From Galbitalea sp. SE-J8 (GTDB lineage Bacteria > Actinomycetota > Actinomycetes > Actinomycetales > Microbacteriaceae): a stretch of DNA of 64,000 nt. The notes beneath the pieces are model-generated. The model had not been told where the DNA came from. It searched no databases and saw only the letters and a list, made by a program, of their open reading frames with translations. Each line of letters begins with the position of its first letter. Positions within the stretch are counted from its first letter, which is position 1. Positions 53,891-64,000 of this stretch are shown here, piece by piece. The stretch is from the NCBI RefSeq assembly GCF_030345695.1, contig NZ_JAUASV010000007.1:1-64000 (forward strand), in the 5' to 3' direction. Both the position numbers and the translations under genes were made by a program.

Positions 53891-54385
53891 GTGAGCAGTG
53901 CCCTCGCCAGCATCGACGTCCCCACCGCACCGGCCCTCGGCGCCGCGCCCCAGGGCTGGCCCCACGAGCCACTGCCGTCGAAACCGATTCGCTCGCGGTT
54001 CGTGCCCGACGAGTTCTTCGGACACCAGCCGACCTCGACCGCCGATCTGCCCGAGCCGGAGCCGCTGCTCGAGAACCTCACGCGCTGCGTCATCGAGATC
54101 CTCGCCGGCGCACGCGACCTCGAGCAGATCGCCCGCTGGGTCACCGACGACGTCTACCGGCACCTGCTCAAGCGCGTGCTGCTCTCCCAGCGGGCCCGCC
54201 AGGCCAAGGGGCTCGTGCCCAACCGCCCGGCGTTCGCGATCGGGTCGACCACGATCTGCGAGCCGCGCGACGGCGTCGTCGAATCGGTCGTCATCGTGCA
54301 CAACCGGGCGCGCACCCGCGCCGTCGCGATCCGCCTCGAGGGGCTCGACCGCCGCTGGCGTGCCACCGCGATCAACGTGCTCTGA
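53891..54385 (+). CDS. Rv3235-family protein
   Basis: 164 aa from GTG. After a Pro-rich start, a helix-rich region (LLENLTRCVIEILAGARDLE, QIARWVTDDVYRHLLKRVLL) and a beta-rich C-terminus (ESVVIVHNRARTRAVAIRLE, DRRWRATAINVL) match the small actinobacterial family typified by M. tuberculosis Rv3235. It is adjacent to secA as in many actinobacteria. Function unknown. The 230 bp before it contain a promoter-like AT-rich stretch near 53780 and short G/C inverted repeats. Confidence 0.82.
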   Translation: MSSALASIDVPTAPALGAAPQGWPHEPLPSKPIRSRFVPDEFFGHQPTSTADLPEPEPLLENLTRCVIEILAGARDLEQIARWVTDDVYRHLLKRVLLSQRARQAKGLVPNRPAFAIGSTTICEPRDGVVESVVIVHNRARTRAVAIRLEGLDRRWRATAINVL

Positions 54386-54436
54386 ATCCTTCGTGCACCG
54401 CCGCCCCTGCGGCGCATCATCCTCCCCCACCGACGC

Positions 54437-54470
54437 CGAGGCCCCGGGATCCATCGATCCCGGGGCCTCG
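54437..54470. terminator. Strong terminator between Rv3235-like gene and secA
   Basis: CGAGGCCCCGGGATC (54437-54451) pairs perfectly with GATCCCGGGGCCTCG (54456-54470) around a CATC loop. It serves both convergent genes. Confidence 0.88.
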
Positions 54471-54504
54471 TGCTCGAGCTTCGCGGTGGGCGTCGGCGGT
54501 CCGA

Positions 54505-57327
<2,823 letters not shown>

Positions 57328-57426
57328 TGGTGTCTCCCCACCTGCCGCACCGCGCGGCGGAAATCGGCTCGAAATCGTGAGCCAAGCCTAGGCCGCCGCG
57401 CGGTGCATCGGGTGTGAGTTCCGCCG

Positions 57427-58116
57427 TCAGCGCACGGCGCGCAGCGCGGTGACCGCCTCCTGCAGCTCTTCGGCGGCGCCGTCGAGCGCGATGACGCCGT
57501 AGTCCCAGCCCTTGCGGCGGTACACGACGCTCGGCCGCTGCGTGTCGCGATCGATGAACAGGTAGAAGTCGTGGCCGACGAGCTCCATGTAGTAGAGCGC
57601 GTCGTCGACGGTCATCGGCGTCGAGGCGAACACCTTCTCACGGATGACGACGGGGCAGTACTCCTCGTCGGCCTCCGCCTCGGCCGCCTCCACGACGGGG
57701 ATCGACCCGGTGCGCACCGCCTCGAGCACGGCGGCATCCGCCGGCACGACGCCGACGGCACGGAACTCCCCGCCCGCCGCCTCGCGCAGCGACGTGGGCC
57801 GGTGCTGACCGCGGTGCACCTTCCTGCGGTCCTTGGTCTGGCGGATGCGCTCGACGAGCTTGCCGAACGCGAGGTCGAACGCGACGTACTTGTCCGACCC
57901 GCTCGACTCGGCCCGCACGAGCGGGCCCGGGCCGATCAGGGTGAGCTCGATCCGATCATCACCGGCGGATCCCCGGGTCTCCCGATGTCGCGAGAGCTTG
58001 ACCTCGAGCGCGATCGTGCGGGGGGCGAGAGCCTCCACCTTGGACGCCTTGTCCGTCGCGTACTCGCGAAAGCGATCCGTGACGTCCACGTTCCGTGCGG
58101 TGATGATGGTGTCCAC
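57427..58116 (-). CDS. hpf: Ribosome hibernation-promoting factor, long form
   Basis: 229 aa from GTG 58116, which has GGAGG six bases upstream. The N-terminal S30AE domain (DTIITARNVDVTDRFREYAT; DKYVAFDLAFGKLVERIRQT) is joined by a linker to the C-terminal dimerisation domain (VFASTPMTVDDALYYMELVG; FYLFIDRDTQRPSVVYRRKG). Long HPF dimerises 70S ribosomes into inactive 100S particles. It is upstream of secA on the same strand, a common order. Confidence 0.95.
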   Translation of the reverse strand: MDTIITARNVDVTDRFREYATDKASKVEALAPRTIALEVKLSRHRETRGSAGDDRIELTLIGPGPLVRAESSGSDKYVAFDLAFGKLVERIRQTKDRRKVHRGQHRPTSLREAAGGEFRAVGVVPADAAVLEAVRTGSIPVVEAAEAEADEEYCPVVIREKVFASTPMTVDDALYYMELVGHDFYLFIDRDTQRPSVVYRRKGWDYGVIALDGAAEELQEAVTALRAVR

Positions 58117-58257
58117 TGCGGCCTCCAACCCGGCGGCGTGCCCCGCCCGGTGGGTCCAGGCGGTGTTCCTCTCTCACGCCTTTCCGGTGAGCGTAGACCC
58201 GGCGGCACGCCGGTGTCTCGGTTGTTTCACTCCGGGCAAGCGATCGGCGGCGGATGC

Positions 58258-58890
58258 CTACCGCGCTGCCAGCAGACGCGCAGTCGAGGCGACAGCGACG
58301 GCCCCCAGCACCGTGCCCCCGGCGGCCCGCACGGCCCGCGCCGCCTCGTCGAGCGTGGCGCCCGAGGTCACGATGTCGTCGACGAGCACGACCGCGCGAC
58401 CGGCGAGCGGACGGACCGCCCGCATCGCGCCGGCGCGGTTCGCGGCGCGCTGCTCGAGGCCCAGCGTCTTCTGTGCGGCGGCGGACCGCGAGCGCAGCGC
58501 CGGCGTCGCCCGCAGACCGGCCGCGCGCACGATCTCGGCCGTCGGGTCGAACCCGCGCCGGCGCCGGGAGGCCGGCGCGCTCGGCACGAGCACGAGGTCG
58601 CCGAGCGGATGCCGCTCGAGCGCGGTCGTGAGCGCTGCGGCGAGCGCGGGGGCCGCATCCGTTCTGCCCTCCTCCTTGAGCGCGAGCACGACGCGACGCG
58701 CGACGCCCGCGTAGGCCAGGCCGGCCGCGACGGGGAGCCCGCCGGGGGTGACGCGCTCGATCGGGTGCGGCGAGAGAGCGGCGCGGCACGCCGGGCACAC
58801 GGCCCGGTCGACGCGGCCGCAGCCCGCGCACGCGACCGGCAGCAGCACCGCGAGGGCGTCGAGCACGGCCTCGCGCAGCACGGCGATCAT
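58258..58890 (-). CDS. comF: ComF-family phosphoribosyltransferase-like protein
   Basis: 210 aa. An N-terminal zinc knuckle (CAGCGRVDRAVCPACRA), then LALKEEGRTDAAPALA, and the PRPP-binding loop VVLVDDIVTSGATLDEA. ComF proteins take part in DNA uptake in some bacteria; other competence genes are not seen here. It lies between hpf and lpqB, as in many actinobacteria. Confidence 0.92.
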   Translation of the reverse strand: MIAVLREAVLDALAVLLPVACAGCGRVDRAVCPACRAALSPHPIERVTPGGLPVAAGLAYAGVARRVVLALKEEGRTDAAPALAAALTTALERHPLGDLVLVPSAPASRRRRGFDPTAEIVRAAGLRATPALRSRSAAAQKTLGLEQRAANRAGAMRAVRPLAGRAVVLVDDIVTSGATLDEAARAVRAAGGTVLGAVAVASTARLLAAR

Positions 58891-58982
58891 GCCGGCAGGA
58901 TGCCGCACCGGCGCCGGCGGCGGAGACCCGGACGCCGGCCGGTGCGATCCGCGCGGCTGTGGACGGATCGGCCGCGTCCGGC

Positions 58983-60710
58983 TCAGTCGGGCTGCTGCGT
59001 GAACAGCGCGGTGGCCGAGACCCCGGTGTCCTGGAACGTGACGCTGCGCTCGGCCAGGAGGGTCCCGTCGCTCGTCAGGATGCGCAGGCCGGTCACCCCG
59101 CCGTTGCCCCCGGTGATCGCGACGGCGTTCGGCACCGAGCCCAGCCGCTGGGCGGGGCCGCCGACGAGGTAGGCGGTGGCCACCGTGCCCGCGCCGCCGC
59201 CCGAGATCGTGGCCACGGTCTGGTCGTCCACCCAGGCGGCGTCGACGGGCAGCCCGGTGGCGACGGGGAGCTGGATGCCGGTCGAGGCGAGCGTGGGCAC
59301 GCGACCCGACACGCGCACGATGCCCACGACCACGAGGGAGTTCGCGCCGTCGGGACCCGCGATGTACAGCAGCAGCCGCGTGCCGTCCCGCGAGACGTCG
59401 AGCGACACGAGCCGGCCGCCGGCCGGCACGAACGACTGCGTCACCTCGCGACTCGTGTCGTCGGCGTCGATCGCCTCGATGGCCCCGGCCGAGGTGGCCG
59501 ACCAGATGATGCCGTACGGGTCGACCGAGGGAGCGATCAGGTCGGCCCGGGGGTCGACCGGGTCGACCCCGGTGCCGTCCACGCGGAACACGCCGTCCGC
59601 CGCGAGCACGGCGAGCGTCTGCGCGCCCACCCGGTAGCTGCCGCCCTCGATCCCGGCGAGCGCGCGGGCGGCATCCGTCACCGCACCGAGCGGGGTGCCC
59701 TTGCCCGTGCCCGCCGACACGATGCTGTCCCCGCTGAGCACGATCGGCTGCGCACCGACCGACGGGTTGACGACCGCCTTCGCCGCTGACGTCGGCGTGG
59801 CGAGCTCGACCCCGCCGACCGTCATGTCGAGCGAGAGCACCGACGTGTAGCTGCTCAGGCTCGCGAGCAGCTGGGCCCGCATCAACAGGCGCGTCTCGAG
59901 CGACGCGTCGTCGATGGACTGCCCCCCGGCGCTCGCGCTGTCGTCGAAGTCGACGACGGCGGCGCCCGCTGCCAGCGAGACGAGCGACGTGAGCTTGGTG
60001 CCGACCGGGAACGCGCTCGTGACCGACTGCGCGAGGGCCGTCGTCGGTCCCGCGAGCATGCCCTCGACGATGTTCGTGCTCGTGACGCTCGTGTTCGGGT
60101 ACCAGCGCACGTCGGGCACGAGGTAGTGGTAGCTCGGGTCGTAGAAGTACAGCGCGTAGCTGTTGAAGACGCTCGTGAACACCGCCGCCGACAGCACGAT
60201 GCCGTCGAGGTCCGCCGCGGGGCCGGCGATGCGCCACTCGCCGTGCTCCTGCACGAGGTCGAAGTCCCGCGTGCTCGTCGCGCCCGAGGTGTCCTGGGTG
60301 TAGCTGCCGCCCGCGTCGACGTGCGCCGACTCGGTGAAGCTCACGGTGCGCGTGGTCGGGGTCGACGGATCGGCGTCGAGCACGCGCGGCGCGGCGGCGC
60401 TGATCGACACGGCCTTGAGCGGGTTCCACTTCTTGGCGACCGAGCTCGCGAGGTACTCGCGCGCGACGGCGAACTTCTCGTCGGCGACGGCCTGCGCCTC
60501 GAGGAAGCCGTTCACGATGTCCGTCGGGTCCGCGCCCGGCGTCGGCGCGTTGGCCGTGAGAGACACCCCCGCGTCGGTGTCCTGGCGGATGGTGCCGCCC
60601 TGCTGCACGGCGCCCGTCGTCGGCACCGACACGCATCCCGCGAGCACCGCCGCGAGGATCGCGCCCGCGGCGACGGCGCGGATGACGTGCCCGATGCGTG
60701 CGGATCTCAT
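58983..60710 (-). CDS. lpqB: Lipoprotein LpqB
   Basis: 575 aa. Lipoprotein signal with lipobox LAGC (Cys26). A GerMN domain in the middle is followed by a C-terminal beta-propeller-like region (VLAADGVFRVDGTG; VSRDGTRLLLYIAG). LpqB works with the MtrAB system and is normally encoded right after mtrB. Its ATG overlaps the mtrB stop (ATGA). Confidence 0.95.
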   Translation of the reverse strand: MRSARIGHVIRAVAAGAILAAVLAGCVSVPTTGAVQQGGTIRQDTDAGVSLTANAPTPGADPTDIVNGFLEAQAVADEKFAVAREYLASSVAKKWNPLKAVSISAAAPRVLDADPSTPTTRTVSFTESAHVDAGGSYTQDTSGATSTRDFDLVQEHGEWRIAGPAADLDGIVLSAAVFTSVFNSYALYFYDPSYHYLVPDVRWYPNTSVTSTNIVEGMLAGPTTALAQSVTSAFPVGTKLTSLVSLAAGAAVVDFDDSASAGGQSIDDASLETRLLMRAQLLASLSSYTSVLSLDMTVGGVELATPTSAAKAVVNPSVGAQPIVLSGDSIVSAGTGKGTPLGAVTDAARALAGIEGGSYRVGAQTLAVLAADGVFRVDGTGVDPVDPRADLIAPSVDPYGIIWSATSAGAIEAIDADDTSREVTQSFVPAGGRLVSLDVSRDGTRLLLYIAGPDGANSLVVVGIVRVSGRVPTLASTGIQLPVATGLPVDAAWVDDQTVATISGGGAGTVATAYLVGGPAQRLGSVPNAVAITGGNGGVTGLRILTSDGTLLAERSVTFQDTGVSATALFTQQPD

Positions 60711-62305
60711 GCGTCCTCCCGGTGGGGCACGGCCTCGGCGGGCGGCAGCGCGAGCGGTGACAGCGCGAACTCGCCGCCGCGCACGCGCGGGATGGTGAGG
60801 CGGAAGCACGAGCCCGCGCCCGGCTCGCTCCACACGTCGAGGCGCCCGCCGTGCAGGCCGGCGTCCTCGAGGGCGATCGCGAGGCCGAGCCCGGTGCCGC
60901 CCGTCGTGCGCTGCCGGGACGGATCGGCCCGCCAGAACCGGTCGAACACGCGCTCGACCTGGCCCGCCGTCATGCCCACGCCGTAGTCGCGCACCGCGAT
61001 GGCGACCGCCGCCGAGTCGCTGTCCACGTAGACGACGACGGGCCGCCCCTCGCCGTGGTCGATCGCGTTGCCGAGCAGATTGAGCAGGATGCGGCGGATG
61101 CGGCGGGGGTCGACATCCGCCTCGAAATAGCCGCCCGGGGCGACGAGGCGCACCTCCGAGCCCTTGGTCGCGGCGAGCGTGGCGAGCGAGGCGATGGCGT
61201 CGTCGGCGAGCCGCACGAGGTTCGTGGGCTCGGCATCCATCTCGACCGCGCCGGCGTCGTACCGGCTCATCTCCAGCAGGTCGGCGAGCAGCGACTCGAA
61301 ACGCTGCACCTGGTCGTGCAGCAGCTCGACCGTGCGGGCGGAGGTCGGATCGAACTCGTCGCGCTTCTCGTGCAGCACGTCGCCGGCCAGCCGGATCGTG
61401 GTGAGCGGCGTGCGCAGCTCGTGCGACACGTCGGAGACGAACCGCTGCTGCACCTGCGAGAGCGTCGCGAGCCGCGTGATCTGCTGCTGCATGCTCGCGG
61501 CCATCCGGTTGAACGACCGCGCGAGCGTCGCGACGTCGTCGTCGCCGTGCACGGGGATGCGGATGTCGAGCTCGCCCGCCGCGAGCCGCTCGCTCGTCTG
61601 CGCGGCCGTGCGCACCGGGCCGACGACGAGCCGCGAGACGAGCCACGCCACCGCCCCGATGAGCAGCACGAGCGCCGAGAACCCGACGAGCAGGGTCTGG
61701 CGCACGAGGTCGAGCGTCGCCTGGGTGTCGACGAGGTCGAACACCAGGTACAGCTCGTACTGCCCCGCCGTGGACAGGTCGACGACGCTGCCCACGACGA
61801 GACCCGGATGCACGGCGCCGCCCGGCATCGGCAGCGCGATCGACTGCCAGTAGGTGCGGCGCTCGTCGCCCTGACCGCCGACGTCGGCGCGCAACTGGGG
61901 CGAGATGAGCGACTCGTCGAAGTCCCCGCTCACGCGACCGAGCGGCGCGCCCGCGCTCGACCCCTGCCCCGGCGTGCGGGCGATCACCACCGCGGCGGTC
62001 GACGACGACGTCGCGAGCGCGCTGAACGCCGAGCGCATGGTGTTCTCGAGCGGCGGGTCGCTCTCCGTCGACGCGTCGGCCGCCGCGAACCGGTTCTGGG
62101 TCGAGACCGTGGCGCGCGCAGCGAGGTCGAGCGACTGCGTCACCCGCTCCGAGAACAGGTTCGTGCCGATCGAGTACTGCATGTAGCCGCCGATCACGAC
62201 GACCGCGATGCCGGACAGCACGATCGTGATCGCGACGGTGCGGAACTGCAGCGAGGTGCGCCACAGCCGCCAGAGCCGGCGCACGCGCAGGCGCCAGTCA
62301 CGCAT
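60707..62305 (-). CDS. mtrB: Sensor histidine kinase MtrB
   Basis: 532 aa. Two membrane helices (VAITIVLSGIAVVVIGGY; TLLVGFSALVLLIGAVAWLV) bracket an extracytoplasmic sensor domain. A HAMP domain, an H-box SDVSHELRTPLTTIRLAG (His295) and an HATPase domain (NLLGNAIDHGEG, DYGVGMTAG, GTGLGLAI) follow. With MtrA it controls cell wall and osmotic responses in actinobacteria. Confidence 0.97.
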   Translation of the reverse strand: MRDWRLRVRRLWRLWRTSLQFRTVAITIVLSGIAVVVIGGYMQYSIGTNLFSERVTQSLDLAARATVSTQNRFAAADASTESDPPLENTMRSAFSALATSSSTAAVVIARTPGQGSSAGAPLGRVSGDFDESLISPQLRADVGGQGDERRTYWQSIALPMPGGAVHPGLVVGSVVDLSTAGQYELYLVFDLVDTQATLDLVRQTLLVGFSALVLLIGAVAWLVSRLVVGPVRTAAQTSERLAAGELDIRIPVHGDDDVATLARSFNRMAASMQQQITRLATLSQVQQRFVSDVSHELRTPLTTIRLAGDVLHEKRDEFDPTSARTVELLHDQVQRFESLLADLLEMSRYDAGAVEMDAEPTNLVRLADDAIASLATLAATKGSEVRLVAPGGYFEADVDPRRIRRILLNLLGNAIDHGEGRPVVVYVDSDSAAVAIAVRDYGVGMTAGQVERVFDRFWRADPSRQRTTGGTGLGLAIALEDAGLHGGRLDVWSEPGAGSCFRLTIPRVRGGEFALSPLALPPAEAVPHREDA

Positions 62306-62339
62306 CCGCGCGGCACCCGTCCACTCGGCGGTCGATCCG

Positions 62340-63020
62340 TCAGGCCACGGCGCCGGCGCGGTAGCCGACCCCGCGCACGGTCATGACGATGCGCGGGTTG
62401 TCCGGGTCGACCTCGACCTTCGCGCGCAGGCGCTGCACGTGCACGTTCACGAGCCGGGTGTCGGCCTTGTAGTGGTAGCCCCAGACCTGCTCGAGCAGCA
62501 TCTCGCGCGTGAACACCTGCTGCGGGCGGGCGGCGAGCGCGAGCAGCAGCTCGAACTCGAGCGGGGTGAGGTTGATGCGCTCGGCGCCGCGGCGCACCTC
62601 GTGCCCGGCGACGTCGATGACCAGGTCGCCGACCCGCAGCGTCTCCTTGGCCGCCTCCGGCGCCGGGCGCAGCCGGGTGCGCACGCGCGCCACGAGCTCC
62701 TTGGGATCGAACGGCTTGACGACGTAGTCGTCCGCTCCGCTCTCGAGGCCGGCCACCACATCCGTCGTGTCGCTCTTCGCGGTGAGCATGATGATCGGCA
62801 CGCCCGACTCCTCGCGGATGCGCGCGCACACCTCGATGCCGTCCATGCCGGGCAGCATGAGGTCGAGCAGCACGAGATCGGGACGGATGTCGCGGAACGC
62901 GCGCACGGCATCCGCTCCATCGGCGCAGAACGCGGCCTCGAACCCCTCGCCGGTGAGGACGATGCCGATCATCTCCGCGAGGGCGGTGTCGTCGTCGACG
63001 ACGAGGATGCGTGGGCTCAT
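62340..63020 (-). CDS. mtrA: Response regulator MtrA
   Basis: 226 aa. The receiver domain has VVDDDTALAEM, phospho-acceptor Asp53 in LVLLDLMLPGMDG and LTAKSDTTDVV. The OmpR-type winged helix has INLTPLEFELLLALAARPQQ and GYHYKADTRLVNVHVQRLRA. It is first gene of mtrA-mtrB-lpqB; mtrB starts 34 bp after its stop. It is divergent from the membrane protein at 63095. Confidence 0.98.
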   Translation of the reverse strand: MSPRILVVDDDTALAEMIGIVLTGEGFEAAFCADGADAVRAFRDIRPDLVLLDLMLPGMDGIEVCARIREESGVPIIMLTAKSDTTDVVAGLESGADDYVVKPFDPKELVARVRTRLRPAPEAAKETLRVGDLVIDVAGHEVRRGAERINLTPLEFELLLALAARPQQVFTREMLLEQVWGYHYKADTRLVNVHVQRLRAKVEVDPDNPRIVMTVRGVGYRAGAVA

Positions 63021-63094
63021 GTCTTCCCTCAGCCGGGCTTCACAGCCCTGTGGACCTTTCGCGCAAGCGTAGCCGAGTGTGGAAGCATGAAAAT

Positions 63095-64000
63095 ATGAGC
63101 GATGGCCGCGGGTGGCAGCCGCCCGCCTCCGGCTGGCAGGTGCCCGCCGGCCCGCCCGCCGTCCGCCCCGGCGGGTCGTCGGGACCGCTGCCGGGTGCCG
63201 GTGGCTGGACGCCCCCGCCGCCGCCCGGTCTCATCCCGCTGCGGCCGCTCACGCTCGGCGTCATCCTGGGCGCAGCGTTCCGCGTCATGCGCCGCAACCC
63301 CCGGCCGACCCTCGGCATCTCGCTGCTGCTCTACGGGGCGGTCTCGATCGTCTCCTCGGCGATCGTCGGCGGGGTCGTCGCGTGGCTCATCTCCCGCATC
63401 GCGATGTCGAGCGGCGAGGCGCGCGACGACATCGTCGCGGGCGGCATCCTCGGCGGCGGCATCGCCCTGCTCGTGCCGATCGCCGGCTCGGTCGTCGTGA
63501 GCGCCGTGCTGCAGGGGATCATCTCGATCGAGGTGACGCGCGCGACCCTCGGCGAGCGCCTCGGCACGCGCCGGCTGCTGCAGCGGGCGCGCGGGCGCAT
63601 CGCCCCGCTCATCGGCTGGTCCGCCGCGATCACGGGAGCACTGCTCGTCGTCGTCGTGGTGGTCGTGCTCATCAGCGTGCTGCTCGGTTCCACGGGCGAC
63701 CCCGTCGGCGCCGTGCTCGGGTCGCTCGTCGTGCTCGGCGCCGAGCTCGGCATCGTCGTGATCGGCCTCTGGCTCTCGACGAAGCTCTCCTTCGTGCCGA
63801 GCGCGCTCGTCGTGGAACGGCTCACGCTGCGCGCGGCGATCGCGCGGTCCTGGACGCTCACGCGCGGCTCGTTCTGGCGCACGCTCGGCATCGAGTACCT
63901 CGTGCAGCTCATCGTCAGCACGGCCGCGCAGGTCGTGGTCGTGCCGCTCGGGGTCATCCTCGGGATCGTGCTCGCGCTCGTCGCGCCGCAGGGCGATCCG
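63095..64000 (+). CDS. Multi-span membrane protein next to mtrA (partial)
   Basis: The open frame runs off the right edge, giving at least 302 residues. The N-terminal 50 residues are Pro/Gly/Trp-rich and cytoplasmic (SGWQVPAGPP; WTPPPPPGLIPL). They are followed by LTLGVILGAAFRVMRRNPRP and several membrane helices (LYGAVSIVSSAIVGGVVAWL; LLVPIAGSVVVSAVLQGIIS; VVVVVVLISVLLGS). This is the membrane-domain protein (glycerophosphoryl-diesterase-membrane-domain or DUF7847 type) commonly encoded beside mtrA. ATG 63095 is the first in the frame. Confidence 0.8.
   Translation, partial: MSDGRGWQPPASGWQVPAGPPAVRPGGSSGPLPGAGGWTPPPPPGLIPLRPLTLGVILGAAFRVMRRNPRPTLGISLLLYGAVSIVSSAIVGGVVAWLISRIAMSSGEARDDIVAGGILGGGIALLVPIAGSVVVSAVLQGIISIEVTRATLGERLGTRRLLQRARGRIAPLIGWSAAITGALLVVVVVVVLISVLLGSTGDPVGAVLGSLVVLGAELGIVVIGLWLSTKLSFVPSALVVERLTLRAAIARSWTLTRGSFWRTLGIEYLVQLIVSTAAQVVVVPLGVILGIVLALVAPQGDP

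Overview
The window is about 70% GC with strong G/C bias at third codon positions, frequent GTG starts and short ATGA/TGATG gene overlaps. It carries mtrA-mtrB-lpqB, whiB, secA next to an Rv3235-family gene, a PdtaS-type kinase and DUF5997. Together these indicate an actinomycete, most likely Microbacteriaceae; the family assignment is inference. The extreme left edge is the promoter and leader of an rRNA operon that reads leftward out of the window.

Layout. 0-0.4 kb: rrn promoter and leader on the minus strand. 0.4-11.5 kb: mostly small or orphan genes (DUF5997 with a LysR-type ligand domain, RNase HI, DoxX-like, a SNF2 helicase, a Met/Cys-rich Csp-like metal store, a secreted GH6 protein). 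Gaps here are full of short tandem repeats, a 137-bp array of paired palindromes, and three copies of an exactly 83-bp inverted-repeat element. 11.5-17 kb: branched-chain amino acid genes ilvD-ilvB-ilvN-ilvC. 17-20.7 kb: otsA-otsB trehalose genes and a CorA-type channel. 20.7-26.2 kb: a TetR / MMPL / YhgE-Pip export operon with two palindromic operators. 26.3-36.3 kb: a type VII secretion-like locus with an EssC/EccC ATPase, an FHA protein, two WXG100-like proteins, a polymorphic toxin with an HNH-like nuclease tail, and two likely immunity proteins. 36.4-38.1 kb: an ABC exporter. 38.2-45 kb: a gamma-glutamylation catabolic cluster (glutamine-synthetase-like ligase, class I amidotransferase, aldehyde dehydrogenase, SDR, FadR-type regulator) divergent from an ethanolamine-type permease. 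45-47.8 kb: dps, then an acquired restriction-modification pair (MT-A70 methylase and BglII/BstYI-type endonuclease) between a truncated gene and tRNA-Lys. 47.8-64 kb: a conserved actinobacterial core (bcp, whiB, pdtaS, CpaE/CpaB-like pair, Rv3235 family, secA, hpf, comF, lpqB-mtrB-mtrA).

Most unusual content: the 83-bp elements; the compact secretion locus with no visible EccB/D/E or mycosin; an MMPL transporter fused to a degenerate ABC-ATPase-like tail; a codon-usage patch at the 3' end of ilvD; and the tRNA-linked R-M module beside a gene remnant. All calls come from reading the sequence; no database search was possible.
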